From the NCBI RefSeq assembly GCF_030704535.1, contig NC_081815.1, positions 3,301,001-3,365,000 of the forward strand: a stretch of 64,000 bases of DNA, given 5' to 3'. How positions within the stretch are numbered: the first letter of the stretch is position 1; each line of letters opens with the position of its first letter. Under the pieces are notes generated by a model, which saw only the letters and a list, made by a program, of their open reading frames with translations, ran no database searches and was not told the DNA's origin. The DNA is from Vitis vinifera (Eukaryota > Streptophyta > Magnoliopsida > Vitales > Vitaceae). Below are positions 23,710 to 38,700 of the stretch, in pieces. The position numbers and the translations under genes are program-made.

Positions 23710-26700
23710 ATGCAACGTCAGAAATCTATATTATCTTTTTTTCAAAAACCCTCGCCGGAGGACCAAAAGTGCGGAGGTTCATCAGCCGCCGACACATCCG
23801 CGGGCCGGAGCGTTTCTCAGTTTCCGGCGAAGCAACGGAACCAAAACTTCGCTGTTGGTGATCAACCTACATTTCAGATCCCAAAGCACTCGTCTATGGA
23901 AATCACAGGTACGGACACTCCGCCGGAGAAGGTGCCACGTCAGATGATACCGGCCAGCTTCACCGCAAATGACGACAGAAAAGCTGCTTCTTCTTCTTCT
24001 TCTTTGTTCTCAAGTATCATGCATAAGTTTGTGAAAGTTGATGAAAGAGAAAGCTCTTGCGAGAGGTACTTGTTTTGAATCTCTAGGGTATTTATCAGTT
24101 CTTTGAATAATCATTGATCTGGTCACTAATATGTTGTTTGATAGACATTTAATCATTTGGTTTTACTTTAAGGTTTGATTGGGTTAAGTTTTCGGGCTTT
24201 ATGTGTTTTGATGGTCCCTCGATTCGGTGGCCAAAAGATGGAACGGAAATGTAATTTCCTTTCATGCTGTTTATTTTCTTGGGAAATGACAGTTTTGACT
24301 TAACTCAGCTGAAACATTTACTAGAGCAACTGTGATTTGCTGATTATTTACAATGCTATTGTGGATTCAAGAAGTTATAAGAATACAGTATGTTCTACTG
24401 CACAAGCGTAGATGACAGTCTTGAATGTGACTTTACCAAATCGTGATATTGCAAAACAAGTTGGAAGGTGGATGATGGAGACTGCTTTTTTATTTGTATT
24501 TGAGTTTATTTTATGTGTAGTTCTTATGAATTATTGGGCAGAAATAGTTGGCTGTTTTATATTTTGATTTGTGATCCCCAAAACCTATGGAAGATTGATA
24601 TTTCTTGATTCTCTAGAAAGTTAAAGTTAAACAGTAATTAACACTTGATCAGTTTGGAAACTTCCTCAACCGAAACGCTGTCCACTAATGCATTTCTCTT
24701 TCAATTTTGTTTTTGATCTCAACTAACTTCTAGAAATTATGACTTGTTACTAACAGATAGTATGGGAAGATTATGGTTTTGATTGTACGAAATGCATCTT
24801 AATTTGTTTTTACTCCCACAGGAAAATGCATGGGCATATAGTTCCTTGACGATGTTACATTTAGGGTTAATTTCATTCACCTCCTCAGAGGCTTGGGCTA
24901 AATATACTTAACCATCATTAGTTTGAAATTTCAAGAAATACCTCCCCTTTGATGAAATTTCAAACTCATGGTGCCCAAGTGTATTTAGCTCAAACCTTAG
25001 GGCAGGTGAGTGAAATTTACCCATTACATTTATGTTATATTACTCTCACACTTCAATGCGTAGAGTCTTGTATCAATTGGTGCACACACTTGTAGGAAAG
25101 AAATGCACAGTGGATCCTCTAATACTTGCTCGACATCTGTTAACAGTGACTGTGAAGTGCTCCCTAAAGAAGGAAATGTGTTTCACAGTGATGCAAAGGA
25201 AAGTGGTTTTAATTCTACCAAGCAAGTTAATCAAGTGTGTTCACTTCATAGTGAAAGTGGTGATGATGATATCATTGGGCCTGAGACACCTGGTATGCGA
25301 CCTTTTGTCCCCCGTTTGAAACGAATTCAAGAAGATAACTTTGAGAATAAGAATGAGTGTTCCTTGCTGGATTCTAGCAAAAGACTGAAGCTTCTTCAGA
25401 ATTCAACAACTGGAAACAAAAACTATGGGGAAGTATCTGATACAACTAGCAAGTTTGAATGGCTTGATCCTTCCCGAAAAAGGGATGCTAATAGGAGGAG
25501 GCCTGGTGATGCTCTTTATGATAAAAGGACACTTTATATACCGCCTGATGCTTTGCAGAAAATGTCAGCAAGTCAGAAACAATATTGGAGTATCAAATGC
25601 CAATATATGGATGTTGTTCTCTTCTTCAAAGTGGTTAGTTAAAAGATGCATTCTGTTTTTTATTAGGGTGCATCAAACATCAATTGGTATGTCTATGCTT
25701 TCTGTTTTATTCAACTGAGATTTGGGCTTTCACTATTGTGCTTTGTCACTATCTGAAAGTTCATAATAAGTGCTTTCATGTTTCATGTATATACTGATTG
25801 AACTTTTGTTACTTCTGTAATCCAGCAGTAAGGAAAAAACTTTAGATCAGCAGTCAATTGTATTGATAATATATATGATGATCTATTGCATATATGAGCA
25901 TCTGAGTAAAGTCAAAAGCCTTTATTGTTTATGCAGTCAGGTACTATCTTCTTCAATTGAAATGTGAGTACATAATATTATAATAGACAACTGAAGTAAT
26001 TCCCTTCAGACGTAGACAATGTTTTTAGATTTTGTTATGCTTTAGTTTAAGATTATAATAAACAAGGAGTTAGTAGAGGCAGGCGGCTAAGAAGATAATT
26101 GAAAGCACTTGGAAGACAGGATTCCTACATAACAATCCACCATGATGTGGGAAATAAACCACTAAATGCCATCTACATGCTATTGACTTATTGATAAGTG
26201 GATTCTATATGAATTAATGATGTTCTCAATAATTCTTAAAAGTATTGGAGTCTGATTGTATGTCTATATACTTAAGGATGTCTGTATTGCACAGCATTGC
26301 ATACCATTGTAAGTAAATTATTAGCTATATTTTCCTTCACTAGTGTAAACAAGACAAAATCTAACTAGAAATTAAATGAGACAATGTGATTACGGTTCAT
26401 CCTGCCTCCAACTTATAGTTTAAGAAATTTAAAATAAAGTACACGCTTGTAATGGTAATGCTTCAAGCTCTTTTCTTTATCATTTGAGTTATTTTATATT
26501 ATGTAACCCTTGAAATGTAGGCATATTAAATAGATTGCCCTTTTTGGGTATAAAATTAATTTAAATCATTATTTGTGTCAAATGACAAATTTGATAGTCA
26601 AAGTTTCATAATTGTAATGCCTTTTGTTACCCATAAATTTTTTTTTAAAAAAAAAAAAAAGAAAAAAAAACTGTAGTGCCTTTTGTTCTTTCTCATCCAT

Positions 26701-29700
26701 ACTAGTTATCATGTATTACATGAACTTTGGGATATAGGCATGTTCTTGTTATATATATGTCTGTTTTTTATTTTTTTGATACATGGGTAGTGTACAGAAG
26801 GTGCTAAAGGTGAGAAAGAAACAAAACCAGCAGCCACAAACACTCTTCCACCATGTAGAGCCCAAGCATTTGATGAGGAACCAAATTGTAGTGGCTGACG
26901 AGATCAATGGAAGAGGGTACACTTAAGGGATCTTTTAGGGATTGATTTGAGTGTTGCATTTCAAAAAGATCTTCAATTGCATTCTTTCCAAATTGTTCAA
27001 AACAAGTGCAATTGAGCCATCCTCCATGCTTTCCTGTGCCTCTTCTCGCAAAAGCCCCATGCTAACCCATTAGCAACTCTTTCACCAAAGAAGGGAGTAC
27101 CTAATAGATGCTGAATAAAGAGAACAAAAGATGCCATGACCCTTTACTTTCCGACAATGGATGAGCAGGTCATTAGCTGAATCTTTTGCCCTCTTACTAA
27201 TGCAACAATAATTTACCAAAAACCATCCTCTTCTTTTGAGCTGATCCAAGGTTAAGATTCTTCTCCAAGCAACCTCTCACACAAAGAAGCCCACCTTCAA
27301 TGGAGCCAAGAGTTGCATGCTTCTTTTGAGAGGAAAGTCACACTTCCATCCAACTTCAAATCCCACTCTTATTTGCCTCTTGGTGCCATTCAGCCTCACA
27401 CCCATTGTGCCTCCCTAACTCTTGAACATGCCTCAACAAACTTTGAACACCATCCAATTCCCAATCTTGGAATTGTCTTATGAAATGAGGGTCCAAAGCA
27501 CCTGCCCACGCATTTCCTCCTGAACATCAGCCATCCCTACCTGCTTACAGTTGCAAAAGAGACAAGATGGGGAAATTTTTTCAATGGCGAATCTTCATGC
27601 CAAGCATTTTTCGTAAACTTGACTCTTCTCCATTGCCTACATAAAACCAACTCTTCGGTCTCTGCATGGGAACACCACCTTCATGACTCTTTCATAAAAT
27701 TTCCCACAATAACCCATCTCTAAAAAGGCTCCCTCTCTAGACCTATCTCTTAAGACCATCCTTTTTTTTTTAATCCATACAAATGGATGACCACTTCACA
27801 AGGTGCAAGTTCTCCTCAAGAGCTCTGTCCTGCTGCAAGAAGTCAAAGTAACAAATATATGAATTAAATGGGCAAAATTGAAAGAACACATTTTAGGAGA
27901 GTGAGCCTCCTGCTCTTTGAAAGGTATTGTTGTTTCCAGTGAGTCAACCTCTCATTGAACCTCTCCTCCATCATGTGTCAAGCTTCTGAAGATTCAAATG
28001 AAGCTCTCAAGGGCAGGCCTTAGTAAGTGGCAGAATGTTTCTTCTCTCCACAATCCATAAAAGATTCTAACTCCTCTATTTAGGGATGCTTCTCATAGGA
28101 ATTAATTCACTCTTATTTAGAGTAACTTTCAAACCTAAAGAAGCCTGAAACCAAAGAACTGAAAGACTTACTGCTCGGAAGAAGACTTACAAAAAAGAAG
28201 GGGGTCATCAGTGAAAAAAGAGGTGGGAATGTCCACATCCTCTCCTTCCCTACTGGCTACATTCAAGCCCAAAGTGAAGCCTGCCTCCTAGCCCTTCGGA
28301 AAAGCACAGTAGGAGCTTCCCACATTTCTGATTTCTGCTGTTCATTTCCTTTTTTTTTTTTTTTTTTTCACTTTGTATTTCATAATCTAGGATGGCAAAA
28401 CATGTGTACAAGTTAAGGCTTTGGGCTCTTTTATCATAGCTGTAGCTTCTAGTAAGGGTTTGACCACCCACCCTTGTGGCGCCCCCCAACCCTAAAAAGG
28501 AAAAAAAGAAAAAGTGTAAATATGGGTTTTCTATTTATTATATAAAGAAATTTAAATTCTAGAATATCCTCCTGAAAGTTCTTTGTAAAAGATCCCACTA
28601 AACTTTACTGAAAAGATATACTAAGTCTCAAAGTGTCAAATCTCTTATACTTTAAAATGCTTTAGTTGTAACCAAACATCTTGTGAAGCCCTTTTAACAG
28701 TTAAAAGAGCTTTTAGGCATCTAAAAAGTTGCACTGAATTGGGCTTTTATTGTGCATCCTTCCACAGGGCCACAGTGGTTGGTTTGGATATTGAAACATT
28801 TAAAATGCATCTTGAAAAAAGTAACTCTTTAGAATGTTGCCTCTTGTGCTTCAAACTTATGTTTATTTTATTTTTTGTTAGGAAATTCCTCTTATAACTA
28901 AGAAAATATCTGTATACAGAAGTCCTGTATTGTAGGAATTGCATGTGACTGATTTTAGTTTTTCTTTTAGTTTAGACTTCATTTGTTTTGAATTCATGCA
29001 TGCTTAATTCCGCAATTTTTAATACAATGTAGGGAAAATTCTATGAGCTTTATGAACTAGATGCTGAAATTGGCCATAAGGAGCTTGATTGGAAAATGAC
29101 ATTTAGTGGTGTGGGGAAATGTCGACAGGTAGCTTCAAATTTTATGTTGTTTGTTCTTTCTCCATTTTGTTCAGCCTGTTATAAGCTATTGCCATGTCTT
29201 TAAGGAAGTCATCTGTATTTCTTGACATCCCACTATTTAATCAGGTTGGTATTTCTGAGAGTGGGATTGATGAGGCTGTGCAGAAGTTGATTGCTCGTGG
29301 GTAAGGGAACGATATTGCAAAAGTTCATTTTAAAATAGAGTTTTTGTAAGAAGGAAAAGTACCCACATTAGCAAATATTCACTATAAGCTTATCTCTCAA
29401 TATTGGTACAACTTTTATACACACTAAACTCTTCCTTTTTTGTACTACAAGCTAGTAGAGAATGTAAAAGGGGCATTCCTAAACTTGTTTATGGCTTGCA
29501 CTTGGTCTTCTTTTATATGGCTCCATATAGTTCATGCACACTGGTTAAGCTGATACTTGGTTGAGCACTTGCTCCTCTTATTTACCTATTATTATCATTA
29601 TTTTATTTTGTTTTGTTTTTCCTGAAGATATAAAGTTGGACGAATGGAGCAGTTGGAGACATCTGAACAAGCAAAAGCCAGAGGTTCAACTTCAGTAAGT

Positions 29701-32700
29701 TTGCCAAAGGTGGCCTACAGAGCCAAAATCTTTTAGATGTTGATAGAATTATTATCACTAGGGCTGTTTGACAATTGAAGATACTTTTTATTCCTCTCAC
29801 CATTAGAGGAATTAATATATTTCATGTTCTTAACCCCATTTGTGATTTGGACCCATAATAGTTATCTTAAGGCCATTGCCCTGCTGCTTTAACCGTGGTT
29901 GCCAAAAACAAGTTCCTAGTTTCTTGACTCTGGTAATGAGCTGAAATCCATGGATCCTGTGCAAGGGCAAAATCTAGGAAAGTGGAGGAAAATAAAGTTT
30001 CTGTTTGGTTGCAACAATTAGAATTGTTTTCTGTTTTCAAAATGAGAAAAATGAAAACAATATTGAAAACATGTTTGGTAATGCATTGTAAAACCTGTTT
30101 TTTGGAAACATTCTTGGAACTGAGTTGTTAGAAAATAGTTTTAATTATCATTTTTTTCTTGCATTTTAAGAATACAAACACTTTAAAATTTGAAAATGGT
30201 CCAAAAATATACATGGTTATTATTATTATTATTTTATTTTTGAAAATGTTAAATCTTTGAAAATACCATGTTTATTTCATTACTACTCTGCTTTCCTTGA
30301 CCCTACATAACCTACTACAGTCAGTCCATTGAATATCTTTACCTTGTCTGCTGCCTACATATGAGAACAGTGATGATATTGCTTAATGTAATATAGGCAT
30401 CTTGGGTTTACACCAGGAGCTGCAAAAATAGAGAAATCAAGAGGGACAGTCCACTAAGAATGGTTCTTACCTATTAAAGAGAAAGGAGAAAGTCTTTGTT
30501 ATCTTTCTTTGTGGTGGGAGTTGGGGATATGGTTCTGTAAATGGTTCCCTCTTAAGGCCCATAATACCAAACTAGCCTTCACTTGGTAATAACCAGTATG
30601 TTTTGGATAAACTTTGTTTAAGTAGCTAAAGTGACTCATTGAATACCTATAAATTTTCAACTGGCGATTCTTGTTTAATATGTTAAACTAGCTAATGTGG
30701 GAACTTTAGCAGCATGTAAAAACTAAGGGCCTATTTGCAAACTGTTTTTGGAAACAATTTTCTATTCCAAAGAATAGAAAATAGTTTTCTATTGTAAAGA
30801 ATAGAAAATAGTTTCCTAACTTAAAAAAAATATTTGACAAATTTTTCACTCAAAAACAGTTTTTTGAGGATTTGTTTTGGGGTACTTTCAGGTTTTTTTT
30901 TGTTTTTTGTTTTGTTTTTTTTTTTTTTTTATGGAGTATTCTAGGAAACAATTGAAAATATGGAGGAACTTTTGCGTTGTGCACGAGTGCACAGTACCAC
31001 AGAGAATAATATGAGAAGACTACTTTTCATATTTGAGTTCCCAAATGAAATTTTCTCTGAAAACAATTGAGAATGGTTTTTAAGAAGTATTCTAGAAATT
31101 GTCTTTTGAGAATTGATTCTGAAGATGTTGCTAAACAAGCCCTAATTCTTCCGCATATACTATTATCCTTAGTGACTGTAAAGTCTGTAATTATTTCTAG
31201 TTGCTTTGTTCCTTTAGCCTCATATTTGAAGTGTATGTTTCCTCTGTTACTAGAACCAGATGTTTTTAACTACATGCTATGGCATTGGTTGTATGGCTAT
31301 CAAAGTCCGGTGTGTGATTAGTAATTTTGGGTTTCAGGTAATTCAAAGAAAACTAGTTCATGTAGTCACACCATCAACTGCATGCGATGGCAACATTGGG
31401 CCTGATGCTGTTCATCTTCTTTCTGTAAAGGAGGTTTGTATGCGCTTTTATTGATTACCTGTATACATATCTTTATTTTTGCATTGTGCATGAAATTTTA
31501 AATTCTGTTAGTTGCTCTCCAGTTTTAGTGTCATGTGCTATTTTGAATATCTAGGCCTTGGTTGTTGCTTACATATATATTATCCATTGATTTTCCTTCT
31601 TTTTCATTTTCCTCCCTCAGTGTGTTTTATATGGGTGTGGGGAGATATTCATCTTTCAAATTTAAAAATTCCACTCAGGAACATATTAATAATACTTAAT
31701 TGTGTAAGCAAAGTTTTACTCAAAATTGATGACTAAAATCATGGATACCTTCACCTACTATGATATGAGTCAAGCTTCATGAACTTTTACCATTTTATAT
31801 GAATTGATTTCATTTCAAATCTCATTGAAGCTAAGCCCAAAATTAATAATTATAATCTTAGATGGTCCTGTGCTTGGTCATGTTTGCATGATTTCCTCAG
31901 CCTTCTGGAGATTGAATTGGAAAATTTTGCAGAGTTGTAAATTCATATTGACTGTGCAATGTTTTGTTTTGAGTAAGTGCATTATGTTCGGATTTGCTTT
32001 ATTACTGATCCTATACAAGGGGCACCTTGTCCTGTTTAATTTTTAGGACATTTTTACTGCCTCCAGTAACAAGTCTTCTGGGCATTTTCACAATACACAT
32101 GTCTGAAACCATTCTGGGTGCATTCAAATTTACCAGCCATTATTTGCTTCTGGAATGTGTTGAAGCATGCTACCATGTGTATTTCATTTTGTGCTTTTTG
32201 TTCTGAGGTTCTTCCCAAATTTTTATTTTCTTTATTCTGTTGTGTGTTAATAATTTTTTGGATTTGAGCTATTAGAGGCCCACTCTTTATGGTTCTTCAA
32301 TGCAGTAATATATACATTCCATTTTTCTTTTTATCAGAAACAAACATTTTCATTCATCAAACAATTGATATATACAAGAAGGATAAGTAATCCTTCAAAG
32401 ATGTACAAAAGATGGTAGAAAATCACCAAAAACTAGAACCACAAAAACTGCCTCTTGTCATAAAAACCTGCATTTAAACAGGAGCAAAAAGCATTGGACG
32501 CTCAAAGGGGAAGGGAATCTCCAACACGGGAATAATATATACATTCCATGAAGCGCATATATGACACATCTATGTAGCCTTATTTTCATGCTTATAATTT
32601 GAGAGTTGTGTCCAACACCCCATATTTCTGCCAATATGTTGTATTGGTGTCCTTGTCCACTAATTGTTGCCAAATGAAATAAAAAAACAGCTGAACAATT

Positions 32701-35700
32701 ATTAAATCGGATAAACCTATAGAACTAACCATGCCAGCAGACTCAAATCTCCCAATTATCATCCAATAAATTGTGTCTATTTATGTCATAGACTGGATAT
32801 GCTCAGATGACCAAAGGACCTTGGATGTGAGAATAGGGACCGTGTTCCTTCCCTTCATAAAATGGCTGGTTCAAATGATTTAATGTTTTGGATGCAATAT
32901 CATGGTATCTTCCATTCCTTTTTCATGGATACAATCTACCTAGCTCCGAGCATTACTAAATCTTCTGTGTATTAATTTCTTGCTATCATAAATTTATTTT
33001 TTTGAACTTGACCAGTCCAATTTGATTATTTTTTAATTTTATTTTTTTTATCTTTTTTATTTTTTTCTCGTGATTTCACCATGAGGCTTTCTTTAGACAA
33101 ACGCTTATCAATGGTTTGCATCGGATTTGGTTTTTAGGGTAACAACATATTGGAGAATGGTTCAGTTATATATGGGTTTGCTTTTGTTGATTGTGCGGCC
33201 TTAAAATTTTGGATTGGATCCATAAGTGACGATGCTTCTTGTGCTGCTTTGGGGGCTTTGTTGATGCAAGTATGCTCTTCTACCTCTTGTTTCTATTTAA
33301 ACTTCTATCCTAATGTTCTACCTATCAGAATAAGAAACATTCTTATTTTCTTATTTGGTTATGATTTTAGGTGTCACCTAAGGAAGTCATATATGAAAAC
33401 CAAGGTGAGATATTTATTTTTATTTTTATCTTTATTTTTTTAGGCATACTGACTTTTTGCTTCGTGCAACTAAATATGCTGATTATTGCAGAGCTGTCCA
33501 AAGAAGCTCAGAAAGCACTCAAGAAGTATTCATTATCAGGTGAGGATTGCATTAACCTCATTCATATTGACTAAAATGAAACATGTTCTACGTGCCTGTA
33601 TTTATCAACAACATCAGTGCTTTTAGATGTAGAAAACAAAATATGTTCTGCATCTTCAGAACTAGTAAAAAACTAGCTGATTACCATGAATAAAAGTCAC
33701 ATGCATAGTGAAGTAAGACTAGGAAAAAACTCTTTGTTCATCTAATTCAAATTTTTTTCTCCTACTTTAAGTTACGCATGTCTTTGTCATGATTTTGGAA
33801 GAGAATATAATTCAGTTTATTCCTTGAAAGTATTTCTTTTCTAAGTGATATCAATGCCTGCTTCATTGCAGAACATGGTTCATTTTATGTATTTATGATT
33901 GTATAGGCTGACCATGGAGGTATCCATGGGCTGGGAATGGATGTATGGTATTTGTTCATTCTGCTGATATGAATATGAGCATGTCCCCCTAAATTCTGTA
34001 GGTAAACCTGATTTAACTTGATAAGTACCTTAAGGAGCTCAAGAGTCATCAAAATGGATGTTTGATGCACCAATAGAGGCCTCAAAGAGTACCCAAAATT
34101 TTTTGTTATTTATTTATTTTTTGTGGTTTTATTTAGTGCATGTCTCATTTTCTAGAGATGGGGAACATTGCATAGATACATGAAATGTTTCCCTGTACCT
34201 AAAATTTTATTTCCAATTAAGGAACATATTATAGAGTGCTTCTAACTAGTTTCTAGAAACTTATAATAGTCAAGAAAATATTCCTTTTGGGTTCTCATTT
34301 GATCTTTGTTGCTAGTTATTAGAGTAATTAACTTTGGTAATATCATGATAAAGATTTTAGATTATTTCTCCTTCTTGGTTTGTTTGTTTTTTTTCTCTCT
34401 TGTTTTTTGAGGAACTTTAACAAGATAGGAATTTATGCTGAAGTAGAATAATGAGATCCACTATAATTTTCATATTATCCAGACTGAAAGGTTGATTAAA
34501 ACTGGCTGGATGGTCTAAACCATGCTCTTGGCCACCCTTTAGTTCAGCCTGCCTGATCCTATTCTGGAGAAAATCAAAGTCATCAGTGTAAAATACCAAC
34601 TGGTAACCTGTTGGTTGTATACTTGTCACAGGAGGGCCACCATGCCTAGGTGTGTCATAGGTGTGCCTTTTATATGTAAGCACGAGCTCTAAGTTCAATG
34701 TTGTTTTATTTATTTATTTATTATTATTATTTTTAACATTGTGACCATGTAACCTCAGCATGCCAAGTGTCCAGGAAGTCATTTCTTCATGTCCTGTCAT
34801 TTTGTATGTTAATTTAATTCTTAAAGACTGTCTTGCTTTTAGTTGTGTGCCAGAAATTCAGTAGACATTTATGATGCCCGTGGCTGGAGTAAAAAGTACC
34901 AAACCGATCTTTTTTTTATGTGGTAACCCTTTTTTCTAAAGGAGGTCCATGCTTGAAACCAGGCACCTGTGCAACTATGCTTTCTGTACCATTTCTTTTC
35001 AACAATTACTGGTACTTGCTCATTTAGTCTACCCAAACATAACCCCCTTTAGGCTTTGCTGAAGGGTTGGGGAGGGTTTGTATTCTGTTGGTTTTCACTG
35101 ATTTCCTATGATGATAAATCAAGGCATATTCAGGGCACTCTATCTGTAAGAGAACTTGGTGACAAACAATGTGATGGGAATATGGGAACACAAGCCCTGG
35201 ATCTTGATTTCGTGGTTTATGTATCAATGTATTTGTTTGCTTGTATTTACTCATATGTATCTTTCAAATTTTAGACAACACCTGAATGTTGTTTAGCACT
35301 TTTTGGTTTTATTTTGTTTGTTTTTGTTCTTTTGGTTTTTCTCTATGGGAAGGCTTTCTGTATTACTTGTGATCAAATACTCTTCTTTGACTAGAGAATG
35401 AGTCATTCTTTTGATCATGCTCAAATAGGTGTTTTGAGTTTCTTATATGTAGAAGGCCTGCCACTTTCTTGATGTTGCTCTTGTTTTCCTTGTTAGCCAT
35501 CTGTACCATTAACATGATATCAAGAACTTGTACAATCCATGCATCAATTTGTGTTATCCTCCTCGTTAGTTGATCTGAAATGCTCATTTCTGTTTATTAG
35601 TTCATAGTGTATCATCAATTGAAGCACTATTTTGACATTATTTGGAATTTATGTTGTTTAGCCATTTGTCATAAGCAGGAATTGTGCCTAAGTTTTGTTC

Positions 35701-38700
35701 ACATTGCAGGCTTCACTGCTTTGAAGTTGACTCCTCTTCCGCTGTGCACTGATTTTGTGGATGCTTCAAAAGTAAGAAATCTGATTCATTTGAAGGGGTA
35801 CTTTAAAGGCTCTGATAATTCATGGGATCATGCACTTGATGGTGTCATGCACCATGATCTTGCTTTATGCGCTCTTGGTGGACTTCTTGGTCATTTGTCC
35901 AGGTTGAAGGTAAGCTTGTTTCTATGCCCATTTTTGTTTTAATTTTTTTTCATTATTGGGAGCATGTATGCATGTGATACTTATAATAGTCAACATCTTT
36001 TTTCACGTTTCTAAATAGTTGGATGATACTTTACGTAATGGAGATATTTTACCATACCAAGTCTATAGCGGTTGCCTCCGGATGGATGGACAAACACTAG
36101 TCAATCTTGAGATTTTCAGTAATAATGCTGATGGTGGCTCATCAGGCAAGTGTTCACTATTTAGCTTCCCGGAAAATACCTAGGCACTTTTATCCATCCT
36201 GTACTGCTTAGTTCTGTAATGCTGACATGTTATGTCTTACTTGAGTTTCAGGTACTCTATACAAATATCTTGATAACTGTGTAACATCATCTGGTAAGCG
36301 GCTTTTGCGGAACTGGATCTGTCATCCACTGAAAGATGTTCAGGGAATCAATAATAGGCTTAATGTAGTGGAGCATCTAATGACCAATACAGAAACTATG
36401 TCGTTCATTGCTCAATGTCTTCGCAAGCTTCCAGACTTGGAAAGGTTACTTGGACAGGTCAAGGCTAGTGTTCAGTCATCAGCTTTACTATTGCTGCCTT
36501 TTTTTGGCAAAAAATTATTGAAACAGCGGGTATGTCTTCTCCACTAATAGCTGAAGTCCTTGTACCTTGCACTTCTTCTGTATTGCATTGTTTAGCAAAA
36601 ACATATCATCTTTTAATCCTTTTTCTTCCTTTTAAGATATTGTTACCGCACCTGGCCTTCTTTCTCATTTTTGCATTCTCTATTCACCATGGAAAAAAGT
36701 GTCTAGTTTTTGCATTTTCTGATGAGTTACATGAATCATCTTAATTGTAGGGAGCACAAGTGTTAGAATCATCTGCCTGTGTTTTGGCATTGTTACTTGG
36801 GATTTTACATGCAACTATGTAATTCAGACCTAAATCTTGTATGTTGGGGGTTGTTCAAGTGCAGCAAAAAAAGTTCGTCACATTACATACACAAACTTCT
36901 CATGGATAAGAAACTCAATGACCAACATTTGGCTTGCCTATCTCTTATATTTGGCTGGAAAAACACCTATACTGGTCTAAACACACTTAGCCATTGCTCT
37001 GCGGTGTTAAGAACACTAATTTTCCCCTTCAGAGCTGGGGTTTTCTTTTTGTACCTGTTATAAAGAGCAATATGCTTAAATATGTGTTAAAAACTCTATG
37101 GCCTATATACACACTTCAGAATGAATCTTAAAATTGCTAATTATCAGATAATTATGGTATCTATTTTTTAGTCGCAAAAAAATAACCTTTTTGTATCACT
37201 TTGTTGTTTTAAATCAAAATATATAACTTTCCTTATTATTGTGGCACAGGTAAAAGTGTTTGGGTTGCTTGTTAAAGGTTTGCGCGTTGCAATAGACTTG
37301 CTAGTGCAGCTACAGAAGGAAGGGCACATAATGCCATCATTATCAGAAGTCTTAAAACTTCCAATGTTAAGTGGTAGTAGTGGGGTTGATAAACTCCTTA
37401 CTCAGTTCGAAGCAGCAATAGATAGTGACTTCCCCAATTATGAGGTTTGCTTTTTTTCTGAACAATGCTGGTCTTTGGTCTTTTCAAGAGTTCTCTGCCT
37501 TTGTTTCAATATGCTGTTCATTACTACGTCTAATAGAGCTTAACCATCACTTGCATGCATAAATTTATCCATCATGAATATCAGCTTAGACTTAATTTTG
37601 TATTTTAACTCATTTCTCCCACTCCAAGTTTCCAAAACCATAGAAATATGTTAAAAAGGGAGATAGGAGGAAAGAAGGGGGGCCCAACTAGGGCTGTAAA
37701 GTGAGCTTAAGCCAGCCTGATAACAATGTGGTTGATATATATCTGGCTGAGCTATGAATGAATGTCAACTGAGCCAAGTTCGGTCATTTATTTCAGCCTG
37801 ACATTAAATTCTGAACCTCAGTGCAGCCTGACCTGTATGGGTACTTCTGTAAAATCTGGTGATCTATAGTGATTTTAGTCTAGCTCACATTTGCTAAGTT
37901 CCAATTTTGAATCTCCTGTTTCTACAATAGATAAATTTTTGTGTTCAAAGATCAAGACCAATTTGGTCAGTTGGTTGATTCATGTTGTTTTGAATCTGAA
38001 TGCCATGTACTCAAAATCCAGTACTTCTCTTAGTAACCATTTGTTTTAAAAAAATTGCGTTTTAATGAGCTCTTTGAACCCAAGTGAGCCAAAACTCAAC
38101 TCCACAGTTTATGGGCTCTGCGTGAGTTTGTATGTATGTTTCTATTCTTTTGTAAATAATTTTGTGCTAGTAACTAACACTGGTATGTTATTGCAGAACC
38201 ATGATGTAACAGATTCAGATGCCGAAATACTCTCTATTCTGATTGAGTTATTTATTGAGAAAACTACTCAGTGGCTTCAAGTCATTCATGCTATTAACCA
38301 CATCGATGTACTAAGGTCTTTTGCAGTCATTGCAAACTTTTCATGTGGGGCTATGTCTAGACCTGTTATTTTGCCTCATTCAGAACCAGCAACTTTGTCT
38401 GGAGAGACTAGAGGACCTCTACTTAAAATCAGAGGTCTATGGCATCCATTTGCTATTGGGGAGAATGGAGGACTGCCTGTCCCAAATGACATACACCTTG
38501 GTGAGGATACAGATGGCAATCATCCACGCACTTTGCTGTTGACTGGACCAAATATGGGTGGAAAATCAACCCTTCTGCGTGCCACCTGTCTTGCTGTTAT
38601 ACTGGCCCAGGTTAGTTTTGTTGTTTGGAACTTAGATTATCATAATGGATAGTTTAATGTCTTTCATAAATTTCAGGGCATAGGGATATTCTGATCTTCA

